From positions 1-58,852 of the forward strand of contig CACWLG010000009.1 of assembly GCA_902761635.1 (NCBI GenBank): a stretch of 58,852 bases of DNA, written 5' to 3'. Made by a program: the position numbers and the translations under genes. Each line of letters begins with the position of its first letter. Within the stretch, counting starts at the first letter, position 1. Under the pieces are notes generated by a model, which was not told where the DNA came from, made no database searches, and was given only the letters and a program-made list of their open reading frames with translations. This stretch comes from Oscillospiraceae bacterium. GTDB lineage: Bacteria; Bacillota; Clostridia; Oscillospirales; Oscillospiraceae. Shown here piece by piece: positions 32,810-40,851 of this stretch.

Positions 32810-35417
32810 GTGTGTCATCCTTTTTTGCTTTCCCTTTCTTTTTTCGCGCATGGCGCAGCGCTGCAAGAGCGATGAGGGCAGCGCCGCCTGCCGCCGCGGG
32901 GATCAGCCAGGGCGGGCGGGACTGCTCCGTTTTCCTCGCCCAGACGATGCTGCCGCCGTTTTCCAGCGGGAAGACAAGGTAGCTGCCGTCGCGCTCAAAG
33001 CCGAGCTTTTCCAGCGTCCCGTCCGCATTCGCCCGGTAAAGGACGCCGTCCTCCGGAGCCTGCATGCGCACGGTGAGGTCTCCTTCATAGCCGCTGACAT
33101 AGAGTGTGGCGCTGCGCAGCACCTCCTCCGGCGGAAGCGGCGCCGTGTAGTCTGCGGCGGTGAGCTGCTGGCCCTCATAGAACACGCCTTCCACAAGAAA
33201 GCGCGGGACCTCCTCCCCGGTGGAGAGGGTGCTGCCCGGCGCATAGTAACGGCCTTCCACGGTGGTGCTGTAGTAGATATGGTTCCTGTCAAATTCGTCC
33301 CAGCGCCAGAAGGCGCCGCTGCGGTTCGGGACACTCGGCAGGCTTTCGATGCTGCCGCCGAAGGGCACCTCCACTGTCTTTGTGCCGCCGCCCGGCAGGA
33401 CAAAGCGCAGCGTGATCCGGTCAAAGTCCCCCGGGGCCTCCGGCAGGGCCAGCAGCGCCTCGGCGGAGCTGCGGGCCGTCTGTCCCAGAAGGCTCACCCC
33501 GTCCACGCCGTCGGGCGCGTCGGGGACATAGAGATTATCCGCGACCGTACCCGTGGTCCAGCCCGCAACCGCGCCCCGGTACTCCCTGGCCTCGTCGATA
33601 TGCGTCCAGCTCCGGCAGCCCTTGAGATCCGTCCCGAGGCCCGCGATCCCGCCCACATACTTCCGGCCCGAGAGGACCGCGCGGGACCAGCAGCCGATCA
33701 CGCTGCCTCCGGACGAACCGACGATGCCGCCCACGCAGTCGCCGCTCTGGGCTCTCGCCTCGCCGACGCCGATGCAGTTGATGACCACGCCGATGTCCGC
33801 CGTGCCCGCAACGCAGCCCGCGCCCTCGTTCTTCACGGTGACGGCGCCATAGCTGCTGCAGCCGCGCACCGCGGCAAAGAGATAGCGCCTCGCGTCACTG
33901 ACAAGAAAGTCCGAGGCATGGAGCCGGTCCTCCATATCAAAGTCCAGCTCGAAGGCGACGGTGCCGGTCACGCCGCCGGCGTTGCTCTCGGCGTCCACCG
34001 CGCCCGTGTTGCGGCAGGCGTCCACCGCGCCCGTGTCGCGCTGGTAGGCCTGGCTCTCCGAGAGATCATAGGTCGCGCCGTAGCTGCCCGCCGCGTTGAC
34101 CGTGTTCAGCAGGGTGGAGAAGACAGCGTCCATCTGCTTTGCCACGGCGCCCAGATCGTTTGCCGCCGTGTGCAGGCCGTCTCCCGCGAGGGCGGCGATA
34201 TACTGGGCCTCGCCGCGCATATTGTTCAATGCCTCGTTGAGGGCTTCGACATCGAGGCTCCAGAGATCCGAGGCGGAGAAGTCAAACACCGGCTGCTCCC
34301 CGTCATAGGTGAAGGAGGCCTCGATCGTAAGCTCGTTCTCCACAGTCTTCCCCATGAGCTCCTCCACCGCGTCCAGGGCCTGGTGGGTATAGTCGTTGAG
34401 CAGGGAGAGCTCCCAGGCGATATCCTCGGAGAAGCTTTTCACATCCCGGCGCAGATCATTCAGCAGATTCTGCATGCCGCCGAGCCTGCCTGCCAGCTCC
34501 TCGAGCCTGCCGTTGGAGAGGTCCCAGGCCGCGAAGGGGATGAGCTGACCCACGATGCCGCCCACGTCCCGCCGGCCGGTGACGGGGGCGCTGTTCGCGC
34601 AGTCATAGACATAGCCCGCGCTTTTGCCCACGATGCCGCCGACGTTGAAGCCATCATGCTTATAGCCCACCGGGCCGCGGTTTACGCAGGCGAGGACGCT
34701 GCCGTTATTGTCCCCGGCGATGCCGCCGAGGTTTGCGATGTTCACAAAGTCGTCCTCATGCACGGCGGAGAGGTCGAAGCGCAGCTCCCCGCGCGCCGTG
34801 ACGGCGACAGTGTTGATCGCCCCATGGTTTGTGCAGGCCTTGATATGCCCGTCGTTTCGGCCTGCGATGCCGCCGGCCTGATGCTCCGCCGTGAGGGCGC
34901 CGGAGAAGCTGCAGCTCTCCACAAGCCCCGCGGCGGTGTTCGTTCCCGTGATGCCGCCCACGTTCTCGATGCCGCTGACGCTCCCGTCGAAGCCGCAGGC
35001 GATGATGCTGCCCGCGTTCTCCCCGGCGATGCCGCCGACAGACACGGCCGTGCCGCCCGGCGAAACCGTGCCGCGTACCGTGAGCTCCCGGATCTCCGCC
35101 CCCGGCGCCACCCGGCGGAAAAGGCCGAGGCGGGAGCCGTCCCCCGTCACGCTGAGCCCTGTGATGAGGCGGTGGTTGCCGAGAAAGCGCCCGGCGAAGT
35201 AGGGCACAGGCTCAAAGGCGGTATTGGAAAGATCGAGGTCGGCCGTGAGCTCAAACACACGCCCGGCGGAATAGCTTTCCTCCGCGCAGGCTGCGGCAAA
35301 GCGCAGAAACTCCTCGGCGCTGCCGATCCGCACGCGCTCCTCCCCCTCGGCAGAGGCTGCCGGGACGAGGCTCAGCAGCAGTAACAGCATAAGCAGCAGG
35401 GACGTCATGCGTCTCAC
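32799..35417 (-). CDS. Surface protein with GLUG-type repeats and C-terminal anchor helix
   Basis: 872 residues. A signal peptide (TSLLLMLLLLLSLVPAASA) is followed by many GLUG-like units with the pattern G-G-I-x-G-x-N-x-G-x-I-x-x-C (NVGGITGTNTAAGLVESC, NLGGIAGDNNGSVLACVN, NVGGIVGKSAGYVYDC, CVGGIVGSSGGSVIGC), forming a beta-solenoid. The run is interrupted by a helical, coiled-coil-like section (residues about 300-470). A beta domain follows, and the protein ends in one membrane helix (PPWLIPAAAGGAALIALAAL) with a basic tail. The first codon could be a GTG overlapping the MMPL stop or the ATG at 35408. Probably a membrane-tethered partner of the MMPL protein; function unknown. Confidence 0.85.
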   Translation of the reverse strand: MRRMTSLLLMLLLLLSLVPAASAEGEERVRIGSAEEFLRFAAACAEESYSAGRVFELTADLDLSNTAFEPVPYFAGRFLGNHRLITGLSVTGDGSRLGLFRRVAPGAEIRELTVRGTVSPGGTAVSVGGIAGENAGSIIACGFDGSVSGIENVGGITGTNTAAGLVESCSFSGALTAEHQAGGIAGRNDGHIKACTNHGAINTVAVTARGELRFDLSAVHEDDFVNIANLGGIAGDNNGSVLACVNRGPVGYKHDGFNVGGIVGKSAGYVYDCANSAPVTGRRDVGGIVGQLIPFAAWDLSNGRLEELAGRLGGMQNLLNDLRRDVKSFSEDIAWELSLLNDYTHQALDAVEELMGKTVENELTIEASFTYDGEQPVFDFSASDLWSLDVEALNEALNNMRGEAQYIAALAGDGLHTAANDLGAVAKQMDAVFSTLLNTVNAAGSYGATYDLSESQAYQRDTGAVDACRNTGAVDAESNAGGVTGTVAFELDFDMEDRLHASDFLVSDARRYLFAAVRGCSSYGAVTVKNEGAGCVAGTADIGVVINCIGVGEARAQSGDCVGGIVGSSGGSVIGCWSRAVLSGRKYVGGIAGLGTDLKGCRSWTHIDEAREYRGAVAGWTTGTVADNLYVPDAPDGVDGVSLLGQTARSSAEALLALPEAPGDFDRITLRFVLPGGGTKTVEVPFGGSIESLPSVPNRSGAFWRWDEFDRNHIYYSTTVEGRYYAPGSTLSTGEEVPRFLVEGVFYEGQQLTAADYTAPLPPEEVLRSATLYVSGYEGDLTVRMQAPEDGVLYRANADGTLEKLGFERDGSYLVFPLENGGSIVWARKTEQSRPPWLIPAAAGGAALIALAALRHARKKKGKAKKDDTHAP

Positions 35418-37705
35418 AGCTCTTCACCCCCCGTCAGGTCAATGTGAAAGCGCGTCTTCTCCACCGCGCCGTCGAGCAGCACCAGCATCTGCGGCAGCAC
35501 CGTGAGCACCAGGACCACGGAGATAAACGCGCCGCGCCCTACCGCAAGGCCGATGTGGTTTACATAAACATCGCTGACCCGGTAGCCGATCAGGAGCCCC
35601 GCGATCGTCATGATCGCCCCGGAGGTCAGCACGGTCGGGAAGCTCCGGTTCACGGCCTCCGCCATGGCCTCGCGCTTGGGCAGCGCCGCCTTGCACTGCT
35701 GATAGCGGTTCATGAGCACGATGGCATAGTCGATGGTGGCGCCCATCTGGATGGCGGAGACGATCATGCTGGTGACAAAGGAGGGCACCATCCTCTGCAG
35801 ATAGGGGAAGGAGAAGTTGATCCAGATGCTGCTCTGGATCACGAAGACCAGGATGGCAGAGCCCGCGAAGGTGCGGAAGGTAAACAGCAGGATCATATAC
35901 ACGAAGGCGATGGTCAAAAGGCTTATGAGCCGGGAGTCGGAGGTATAGGCCTCGCGCAGGTCGCGGGCCGAGGTCACATCCCCGATAACAAGTACCTTCC
36001 CCTTGCCGTAATATGCCTCCGCAATGTCTCTGAGCTTTTCCACAAGGGCCACGCTCTCCTCCCCCTCCACGGGCACATCCGCCGTGAAGACAAGGCGGTT
36101 CCAGTGCTCGCCCCGGAGCTGGTCGAGACCCATGTTCAGGGTCCGGCGCAGGGAGCTGAGCTCCTCCATGCGCTCGTCCTCCAGGGTCACGACACCCCGG
36201 TCGATGAGGTCGAAGACAAAGAGGAACATGTCCACCGCGGGGACGGAATAGGTCTCCACATTGCCGACGACCGCCTGGTATTCCTCATGCCGCACCCCGT
36301 AGGCCTGAAAGAGCAGGCGGGCTTGCTCGGCGCTGATGTCCAGAAGCTCGGCAAACATGCGCAGGGTGTAGCGGTCCGTGAGTACGCGGCCTTCCTCGAT
36401 CTCGATATTGGCAAGGCCGGTGGCGCCGGTGATCTCCGGCAGCGCCTCCGCCTGACGGAGGATGGCCTTCTCACTCTCGAAATCCTCCGCCGGAACCAGC
36501 AGGGCGATCATGGTGGAGTGGGCGAAGCTGTCCTGGATCTTGTGCATGGCGGCGCGGCTCTCGGAGTAGACAAGCTCCGTCACGGCGCTGTCATTGAAGG
36601 CGTAGGTCGTGCGGCTTGAAAACCAGATCGCCTGCGGGACGATCAGGACAAAGAGCAGGACAAAGAGGACCCTGCTTTTCATCAGAAAGCGGCCCCAGGG
36701 GCGGATATCCGGGATGAGGTTTTTGTGCGCGGTGCGGCGGATGGCCCTCGGAAAGAGCATGATAAGCCCCGGCATCAGCAGGAACACCGTGAGAAGCGAG
36801 CACACGATGCTCTTGGCCAGCACCATGCCCAGATCGTAGCCCAGGCGAAACTTCATCAGCATCAGCGCGACCAGGCCCGAGATGGTGGTCAGGCTCGAGG
36901 CGGAGATCTCAATGATGGATTTTGCCAGCGCCTCCACCAGCGCGTCCCGGCAGGAGGCAAAGTGCGGCACCTCGTCCTGGTAGCGGTGGGAGAAGATGAT
37001 GGCATAGTCGATGGCGAGGGCGAGCTGCATGATGATGGCGATGGAGTTTGTAATGGAGGAGATCTGCCCCAGCCAGAAATTCGTCCCCATGTTGAGAAGC
37101 GCCGCAAACACAAAGACGATAAAGAAAATGACCACTTCAAAATAGCTGCGCGAGGTAAACAGCAGGATCGCGACGATCACCGTCACGGCAATGAGCAGCA
37201 CGCCCGCCATCTCCTGCGCAAGCGTGGCGAAGTAGTTTTTCACGTCCATATGGTAGCTGTAGCTGTCATAGGGCGCGAGGATGGAACGGATCTGCCCTTC
37301 TGCCGCGCTTACCGCGGGGTCGTCGGAGGGCCCGGCATAGCTCACGGACAGGAGCGCCGCGGCCCGGTTATAGTGGGCGGGGCTGTTGTCGAAGCTCACA
37401 TCCGCGACGCCGTCCAGCTCCCGGATCTCGCCGGCAAGCGCCTCAGCCCGCTCGCAGGTGATGTTGGCGACCATGATGTTCTCGGAGGCGTAGGCGATAA
37501 ATTCCTCCTCCATGATGGTCAGGCCCCGGCGTGTCTCCGTCTCGGGGCCGAGAAACATGGTGAGGTCCGAGCTCACCTGCACCTTGCCGACCGACAGAGC
37601 GCAGTATACCGCCGCCGCAAAAAACAGCAGCATGATGACAAAGCGCCACCGGACGACAGCCGAGGCGATCCAATGCATCATATCCTTTTTTTCTGTGCTC
37701 TGCAT
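35414..37705 (-). CDS. MMPL/RND-superfamily transporter
   Basis: 763 residues with the two-fold RND layout: one helix (VVRWRFVIMLLFFAAAVYCA), an extracellular domain (residues about 45-190), five to six helices, a second helix-domain-helices set. The second transmembrane block of each half carries the Asp-Tyr proton-relay motif (LALAIDYAIIFSHRY and GATIDYAIVLMNRY). Members export lipids, polyketides or surface material. AAGGAG lies 9 bases before the ATG. First gene of an operon with the GLUG surface protein (overlapping) and the MATE transporter. Confidence 0.92.
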   Translation of the reverse strand: MQSTEKKDMMHWIASAVVRWRFVIMLLFFAAAVYCALSVGKVQVSSDLTMFLGPETETRRGLTIMEEEFIAYASENIMVANITCERAEALAGEIRELDGVADVSFDNSPAHYNRAAALLSVSYAGPSDDPAVSAAEGQIRSILAPYDSYSYHMDVKNYFATLAQEMAGVLLIAVTVIVAILLFTSRSYFEVVIFFIVFVFAALLNMGTNFWLGQISSITNSIAIIMQLALAIDYAIIFSHRYQDEVPHFASCRDALVEALAKSIIEISASSLTTISGLVALMLMKFRLGYDLGMVLAKSIVCSLLTVFLLMPGLIMLFPRAIRRTAHKNLIPDIRPWGRFLMKSRVLFVLLFVLIVPQAIWFSSRTTYAFNDSAVTELVYSESRAAMHKIQDSFAHSTMIALLVPAEDFESEKAILRQAEALPEITGATGLANIEIEEGRVLTDRYTLRMFAELLDISAEQARLLFQAYGVRHEEYQAVVGNVETYSVPAVDMFLFVFDLIDRGVVTLEDERMEELSSLRRTLNMGLDQLRGEHWNRLVFTADVPVEGEESVALVEKLRDIAEAYYGKGKVLVIGDVTSARDLREAYTSDSRLISLLTIAFVYMILLFTFRTFAGSAILVFVIQSSIWINFSFPYLQRMVPSFVTSMIVSAIQMGATIDYAIVLMNRYQQCKAALPKREAMAEAVNRSFPTVLTSGAIMTIAGLLIGYRVSDVYVNHIGLAVGRGAFISVVLVLTVLPQMLVLLDGAVEKTRFHIDLTGGEEL

Positions 37706-37745
37706 GGCGAAACGCTCCTTGACAAGAAACGCAAATTATAATTTA

Positions 37746-37774
37746 ATTGTACAGAATTATTATTCTCCCGTCAA
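37746..37774 (-). promoter_or_regulatory. Promoter of the MMPL-GLUG-MATE operon
   Basis: Minus strand: -35 TTGACG (37769-37774), 17-base spacer, -10 TACAAT (37746-37751). Confidence 0.75.
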
Positions 37775-37815
37775 GTTTCATGTTTTTCCCAAGTCCGTTC
37801 TTTCAGGAGGGAGCC

Positions 37816-38205
37816 ATGGCGAAGGTACTGCTGTATAACATCAAGGACGCGGACAAGCTGATGAAGGTCCGCATTGCGGCCCTGCGCGCGGGGCTGGAGG
37901 CCGTTGAGGTGGCGGAAGAGGATTATGCCCACCCCATCGGCTGGCTTCTGGGGCTGGAGGGCTTTTCCCCCGCGGCGGGCGCGGAGCATTTTGAGGACGA
38001 GATGCTCGTCATGCAGGAGCTCTCCTCTCCCCTTCTGGACATGCTGCGCGCCTCGGGCGCACCCGTTGCCCTCAAGGCTGTGGTCACGGAGCAGAACAGG
38101 AGCTGGAGCTCCGCCGCTCTCTGCCGGGAGCTCAAGCGCGAGCACGAGGCCATGCGCGCCGGTATCGCGAAAAAGCCCGTACACCCGCACAAAAAGCGCC
38201 GCTGA
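37816..38205 (+). CDS. DUF3783-like protein
   Basis: 129-residue soluble protein starting MAKVLLYNIKDADKLMKVRIAALRAGLE, with EDYAHPIGWLLGL and EMLVMQELSSPLLDMLRASGAPVALKAVVTEQNRSWSSAALCREL, matching the pattern of the Clostridia DUF3783 family. Function unknown. AGGAGG lies 8 bases before the ATG; an in-frame extension upstream is not used. The tail is basic (HKKRR). Single gene with its own terminator, divergent from the MMPL operon. Confidence 0.85.
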   Translation: MAKVLLYNIKDADKLMKVRIAALRAGLEAVEVAEEDYAHPIGWLLGLEGFSPAAGAEHFEDEMLVMQELSSPLLDMLRASGAPVALKAVVTEQNRSWSSAALCRELKREHEAMRAGIAKKPVHPHKKRR

Positions 38206-38216
38206 GGCGCAGCGTC

Positions 38217-38262
38217 CAAACGGCGGCCCAGGCATGAGAGCCCGGGCCGCCGTTTGGTTTTT
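38217..38262 (+). terminator. Terminator after the DUF3783 gene
   Basis: Perfect 13-bp stem CAAACGGCGGCCC / GGGCCGCCGTTTG (38217-38229 with 38244-38256), then GTTTTT. Confidence 0.9.
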
Positions 38263-38298
38263 CTCAAGCCGGGTCCGCCCCCTGCGGCGTTCCCGCTG

Positions 38299-38742
38299 TT
38301 ATTGCGTCGGATGCTTTTTTTCGCCGCGATTTGTAAGCAGCGTACACAGGATAATCCCCGTGACGGCGCCGGCGAAGTCCAGCACCACGTCCAGGACCTG
38401 AGAGCCGCGCCCGGAGAAGACCTGGATCGTCTCATCCGCCACGGCTGTGAGCAGAGCCGCGAAAGCGCTGTTGCAGAGGCACTGAAAGCCGCGGCCTCCC
38501 CGGAGCCGAAAAAGCAGGACGAGCTCCGCCCCCAGAAGGCCGAACTCACAGAAGTGGGCCGACTTGCGCACGAAGTGGTTCGAGACCGGCAGACCGATGC
38601 TTCTGAGCCAGGCGGTAAGTCCGCTGCTGAGGGCCGAAGAGTCCTCCCTTGACAGGAGGGAGTTGCCCCAGATGATGCAGAGCGTCACGATCAGCAGCAG
38701 CCGGAGAAACAGGCGAAGCTGTTGTTTTCTTGCCTCGCCCAT
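38299..38742 (-). CDS. VanZ family membrane protein
   Basis: 147 residues, about four helices. Conserved VanZ features: RKSAHFCEFGLLGAELVLL (the K-x-x-H-x-x-E/F block) and ADETIQVFSGRGSQVLDVVLDFAGAVTG (D-E-x-x-Q ... R-x-x-x-x-D-V-x-x-D). The family includes teicoplanin-resistance VanZ, but most members have unknown roles. Its ATG shares one base with the obg stop (TGATG), so the genes are coupled. Confidence 0.9.
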   Translation of the reverse strand: MGEARKQQLRLFLRLLLIVTLCIIWGNSLLSREDSSALSSGLTAWLRSIGLPVSNHFVRKSAHFCEFGLLGAELVLLFRLRGGRGFQCLCNSAFAALLTAVADETIQVFSGRGSQVLDVVLDFAGAVTGIILCTLLTNRGEKKHPTQ

Positions 38743-40025
38743 CAGTCCTTGTACTCAAACATCAGGTCATACATGCTGACGGTGTCGCCGTCGCGCACGC
38801 CCATCTCTTCCATGCGCTTAAACACCCCGGCCTCCCGCAGGACGCGGTCAAAGTACATGCGGCTTTCATAGTCGGAGAAATTGACCGTCGCCACAAGGCG
38901 CTGCAGCCAGGGCCCTTCCACAAGCCACATATCGTCGAAGTGCTCGATGGTGAGCTCGCCCGAGGTGTCCACCTTCGGCTCCGGCGGCACATAGTCCGCC
39001 TCATAGCGCAGGATCGGCGGCAGCTCCTTGAGTCTGCGGGCGCACTCCTGCACGAGCTCCCGTGTCCCCGTGTGCGCGGCGGCGCTGAGCTCGAAGAAGC
39101 TGTAGCCCTGCTTCTCCACATGCGCCTTCAGCTTTTCGATGTTCTCCCGGTCCTCGCCCAGAAGGTCGCACTTGTTGCCGACGACGATCTGCGGGCGCTC
39201 GGAAAGCGCGGGGCTGTATTCCCGGAGCTCCGCGTTGATGGCCTCGAAGTCCTCCACGGGGTCGCGCCCCTCGCTGCCGGAGACATCCACCAGATGCACA
39301 AGCAGGCGGCAGCGGTCGATGTGCCGCAGAAAATCATGCCCGAGGCCCGCGCCCTCCGACGCGCCCTCGATGATGCCGGGGATGTCCGCCATGACGAAGG
39401 ACACGCCCTCATCCACGTACACGACGCCGAGGTTCGGGAAGAGCGTGGTGAAGTGGTAGTTTGCGATCTTGGGGTGGGCCTTGCTCACCACGGACAGGAG
39501 GGTGGACTTGCCCACGTTCGGAAAGCCCACAAGGCCCACGTCGGCCAGGAGCTTGAGCTCGAGTGTGATGTCGTGGCTCTCGCCGGGCAGGCCCGGCTTT
39601 GCAAAGCGCGGCACCTGGCGCGTGGGGGTGGCAAAGTGCATATTGCCCCAGCCGCCGCGCCCGCCCCGGGCTGCGATCCAGTCCTCTCCGTCGGACATGT
39701 CGTGCATGATGGCGCCGCTCTCGGTATCGCGGACGATGGTGCCGCGCGGGACCTTGATATACAGGGTCTCCCCGTCCCTGCCGTAGCAGCGCTTGCCGGC
39801 GCCGTTTGCGCCGTTGCCCGCGACATACTTGCGCTTGTAGCGAAAGTCCATCAGGGTGGACATGTTCTCGTCCACGCGGAAGACCACATTGCCGCCGCGC
39901 CCGCCGTCGCCTCCGTCCGGGCCGCCCGCCGCCACGTATTTTTCACGGTGAAAGGCCACCGCCCCGTCGCCGCCCTTGCCGGCGTGCACCGAGATCCGGG
40001 CCTTATCGACAAAAGATGAAGCCAT
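38742..40025 (-). CDS. obg: GTPase Obg/CgtA
   Basis: Essential GTPase for 50S assembly and stress response. 427 residues in three parts: glycine-rich Obg fold (residues 1-157, AGKGGDGAVAFHREKYVAAGGPDGG), G domain with GFPNVGKSTLL (P-loop), TTLFPNLGVV (switch I), DIPGIIEGA (G3) and NKCD (G4), and the C-terminal OCT domain (residues about 355-427) found in Firmicutes forms. It lies after rplU-rpmA behind a terminator, so it depends on read-through or its own promoter. Confidence 0.97.
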   Translation of the reverse strand: MASSFVDKARISVHAGKGGDGAVAFHREKYVAAGGPDGGDGGRGGNVVFRVDENMSTLMDFRYKRKYVAGNGANGAGKRCYGRDGETLYIKVPRGTIVRDTESGAIMHDMSDGEDWIAARGGRGGWGNMHFATPTRQVPRFAKPGLPGESHDITLELKLLADVGLVGFPNVGKSTLLSVVSKAHPKIANYHFTTLFPNLGVVYVDEGVSFVMADIPGIIEGASEGAGLGHDFLRHIDRCRLLVHLVDVSGSEGRDPVEDFEAINAELREYSPALSERPQIVVGNKCDLLGEDRENIEKLKAHVEKQGYSFFELSAAAHTGTRELVQECARRLKELPPILRYEADYVPPEPKVDTSGELTIEHFDDMWLVEGPWLQRLVATVNFSDYESRMYFDRVLREAGVFKRMEEMGVRDGDTVSMYDLMFEYKD

Positions 40026-40046
40026 ATCGCGCCTCCTCTCAATTTG

Positions 40047-40081
40047 AAAAAAAGGCCGGACACAGAGCTGTCCGGCCTTTT
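40047..40081 (-). terminator. Terminator between rpmA and obg
   Basis: Perfect 13-bp stem (40050-40062 with 40069-40081), 6-base loop, and seven Ts on the minus strand. It lies 22 bases before the obg start, so it may tune obg relative to the ribosomal proteins. Confidence 0.9.
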
Positions 40082-40087
40082 GGTCAC

Positions 40088-40351
40088 TTACTGGGCGATC
40101 TCTTCGTAAACGGAGACCTTTTTGCGTTCCTTGCCCATGCGCTCGAACTTCACGGTGCCGTCCACAAGGGCGAACAGCGTGTCGTCCTTACCCTTACCGA
40201 CATTGGTACCCGGGTGGATCTTCGTTCCGCGCTGTCTGACAAGGATGTTGCCGGCGAGAACAAACTGACCGTCAGCTCTCTTGGCGCCAAGACGCTTGGA
40301 CTCGCTGTCGCGGCCGTTCTTGGTAGAACCCATACCTTTTTTATGTGCCAT
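40088..40351 (-). CDS. rpmA: 50S ribosomal protein L27
   Basis: 87 residues, [22 protein letters not shown] onward, with the conserved [15 protein letters not shown] and GKDDTLFAL. The N-terminus reaches the peptidyl-transferase centre. Many Firmicutes make L27 with an extra N-terminal peptide (ending FFAS) that the protease Prp removes; this one lacks it and begins like the processed or proteobacterial form. No prp gene lies between rplU and rpmA, where it is often found. Confidence 0.98.
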   Translation of the reverse strand: MAHKKGMGSTKNGRDSESKRLGAKRADGQFVLAGNILVRQRGTKIHPGTNVGKGKDDTLFALVDGTVKFERMGKERKKVSVYEEIAQ

Positions 40352-40392
40352 TAGGTTGCTCCTCCTTCAGTCAAATTCAGTTGCGGAATAAA

Positions 40393-40707
40393 TCAGGCGT
40401 TGATCGCTTCGATCTGAACCTTGGTGTAGGGCTGTCTGTGGCCCTGGGTACGACGATAGCCCTTTTTGGGCTTCATCTTGTAGACACGGACCTTCGCGCC
40501 TTTGCCGTTCTTGACGACGTTGGCGGAAACGCTGGCGCCCTTGATCGCGGGCTTGCCGAACTTGGCGTCGTCCCCGTCGATCACGGCCAGAACCTGATCG
40601 AAGGAAACCTTTTCGCCGGCTGCCTTATCCAGCTTCTCAACGAAAATAACGTCGCCCTCGGCCACGCGGTACTGCTTGCCGCCGGTCACGATGATAGCAT
40701 GCTTCAT
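40393..40707 (-). CDS. rplU: 50S ribosomal protein L21
   Basis: 104 residues, [26 protein letters not shown], with [28 protein letters not shown], the rRNA-binding signature. The ATG at 40713 is too close to the GGAGG; the one at 40707 has 8-base spacing and gives the family N-terminus. First gene of rplU-rpmA, 41 bases before L27. Confidence 0.97.
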   Translation of the reverse strand: MKHAIIVTGGKQYRVAEGDVIFVEKLDKAAGEKVSFDQVLAVIDGDDAKFGKPAIKGASVSANVVKNGKGAKVRVYKMKPKKGYRRTQGHRQPYTKVQIEAINA

Positions 40708-40785
40708 GAACATATCCTCCCTCTTTACAGGACTCGCTCTCAGGGTGGAGGGCGCGCCTCTTCTTGTTTACCCCTTCAATGCGGC
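40708..40785 (-). promoter_or_regulatory. Candidate L21 leader
   Basis: About 78 bases of 5' leader between the promoter and rplU. It contains the hairpin GAGGCGCGCCCTC, and its CCTCC can pair with the GGAGG ribosome site, a layout suited to autogenous control by L21. L21 leaders are known in Firmicutes, but I cannot confirm a match to the published model by eye. Confidence 0.45.
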
Positions 40786-40791
40786 TTGAGT

Positions 40792-40820
40792 AGTGTAACA
40801 TGAGGGCGGGACAAAGTCAA
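40792..40820 (-). promoter_or_regulatory. rplU-rpmA promoter
   Basis: Minus strand: -35 TTGACT (40815-40820), 17-base spacer, -10 TACACT (40792-40797). Confidence 0.8.
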
Positions 40821-40851
40821 GCAATTTTTATTATCCTTGATGAAAAACTTT

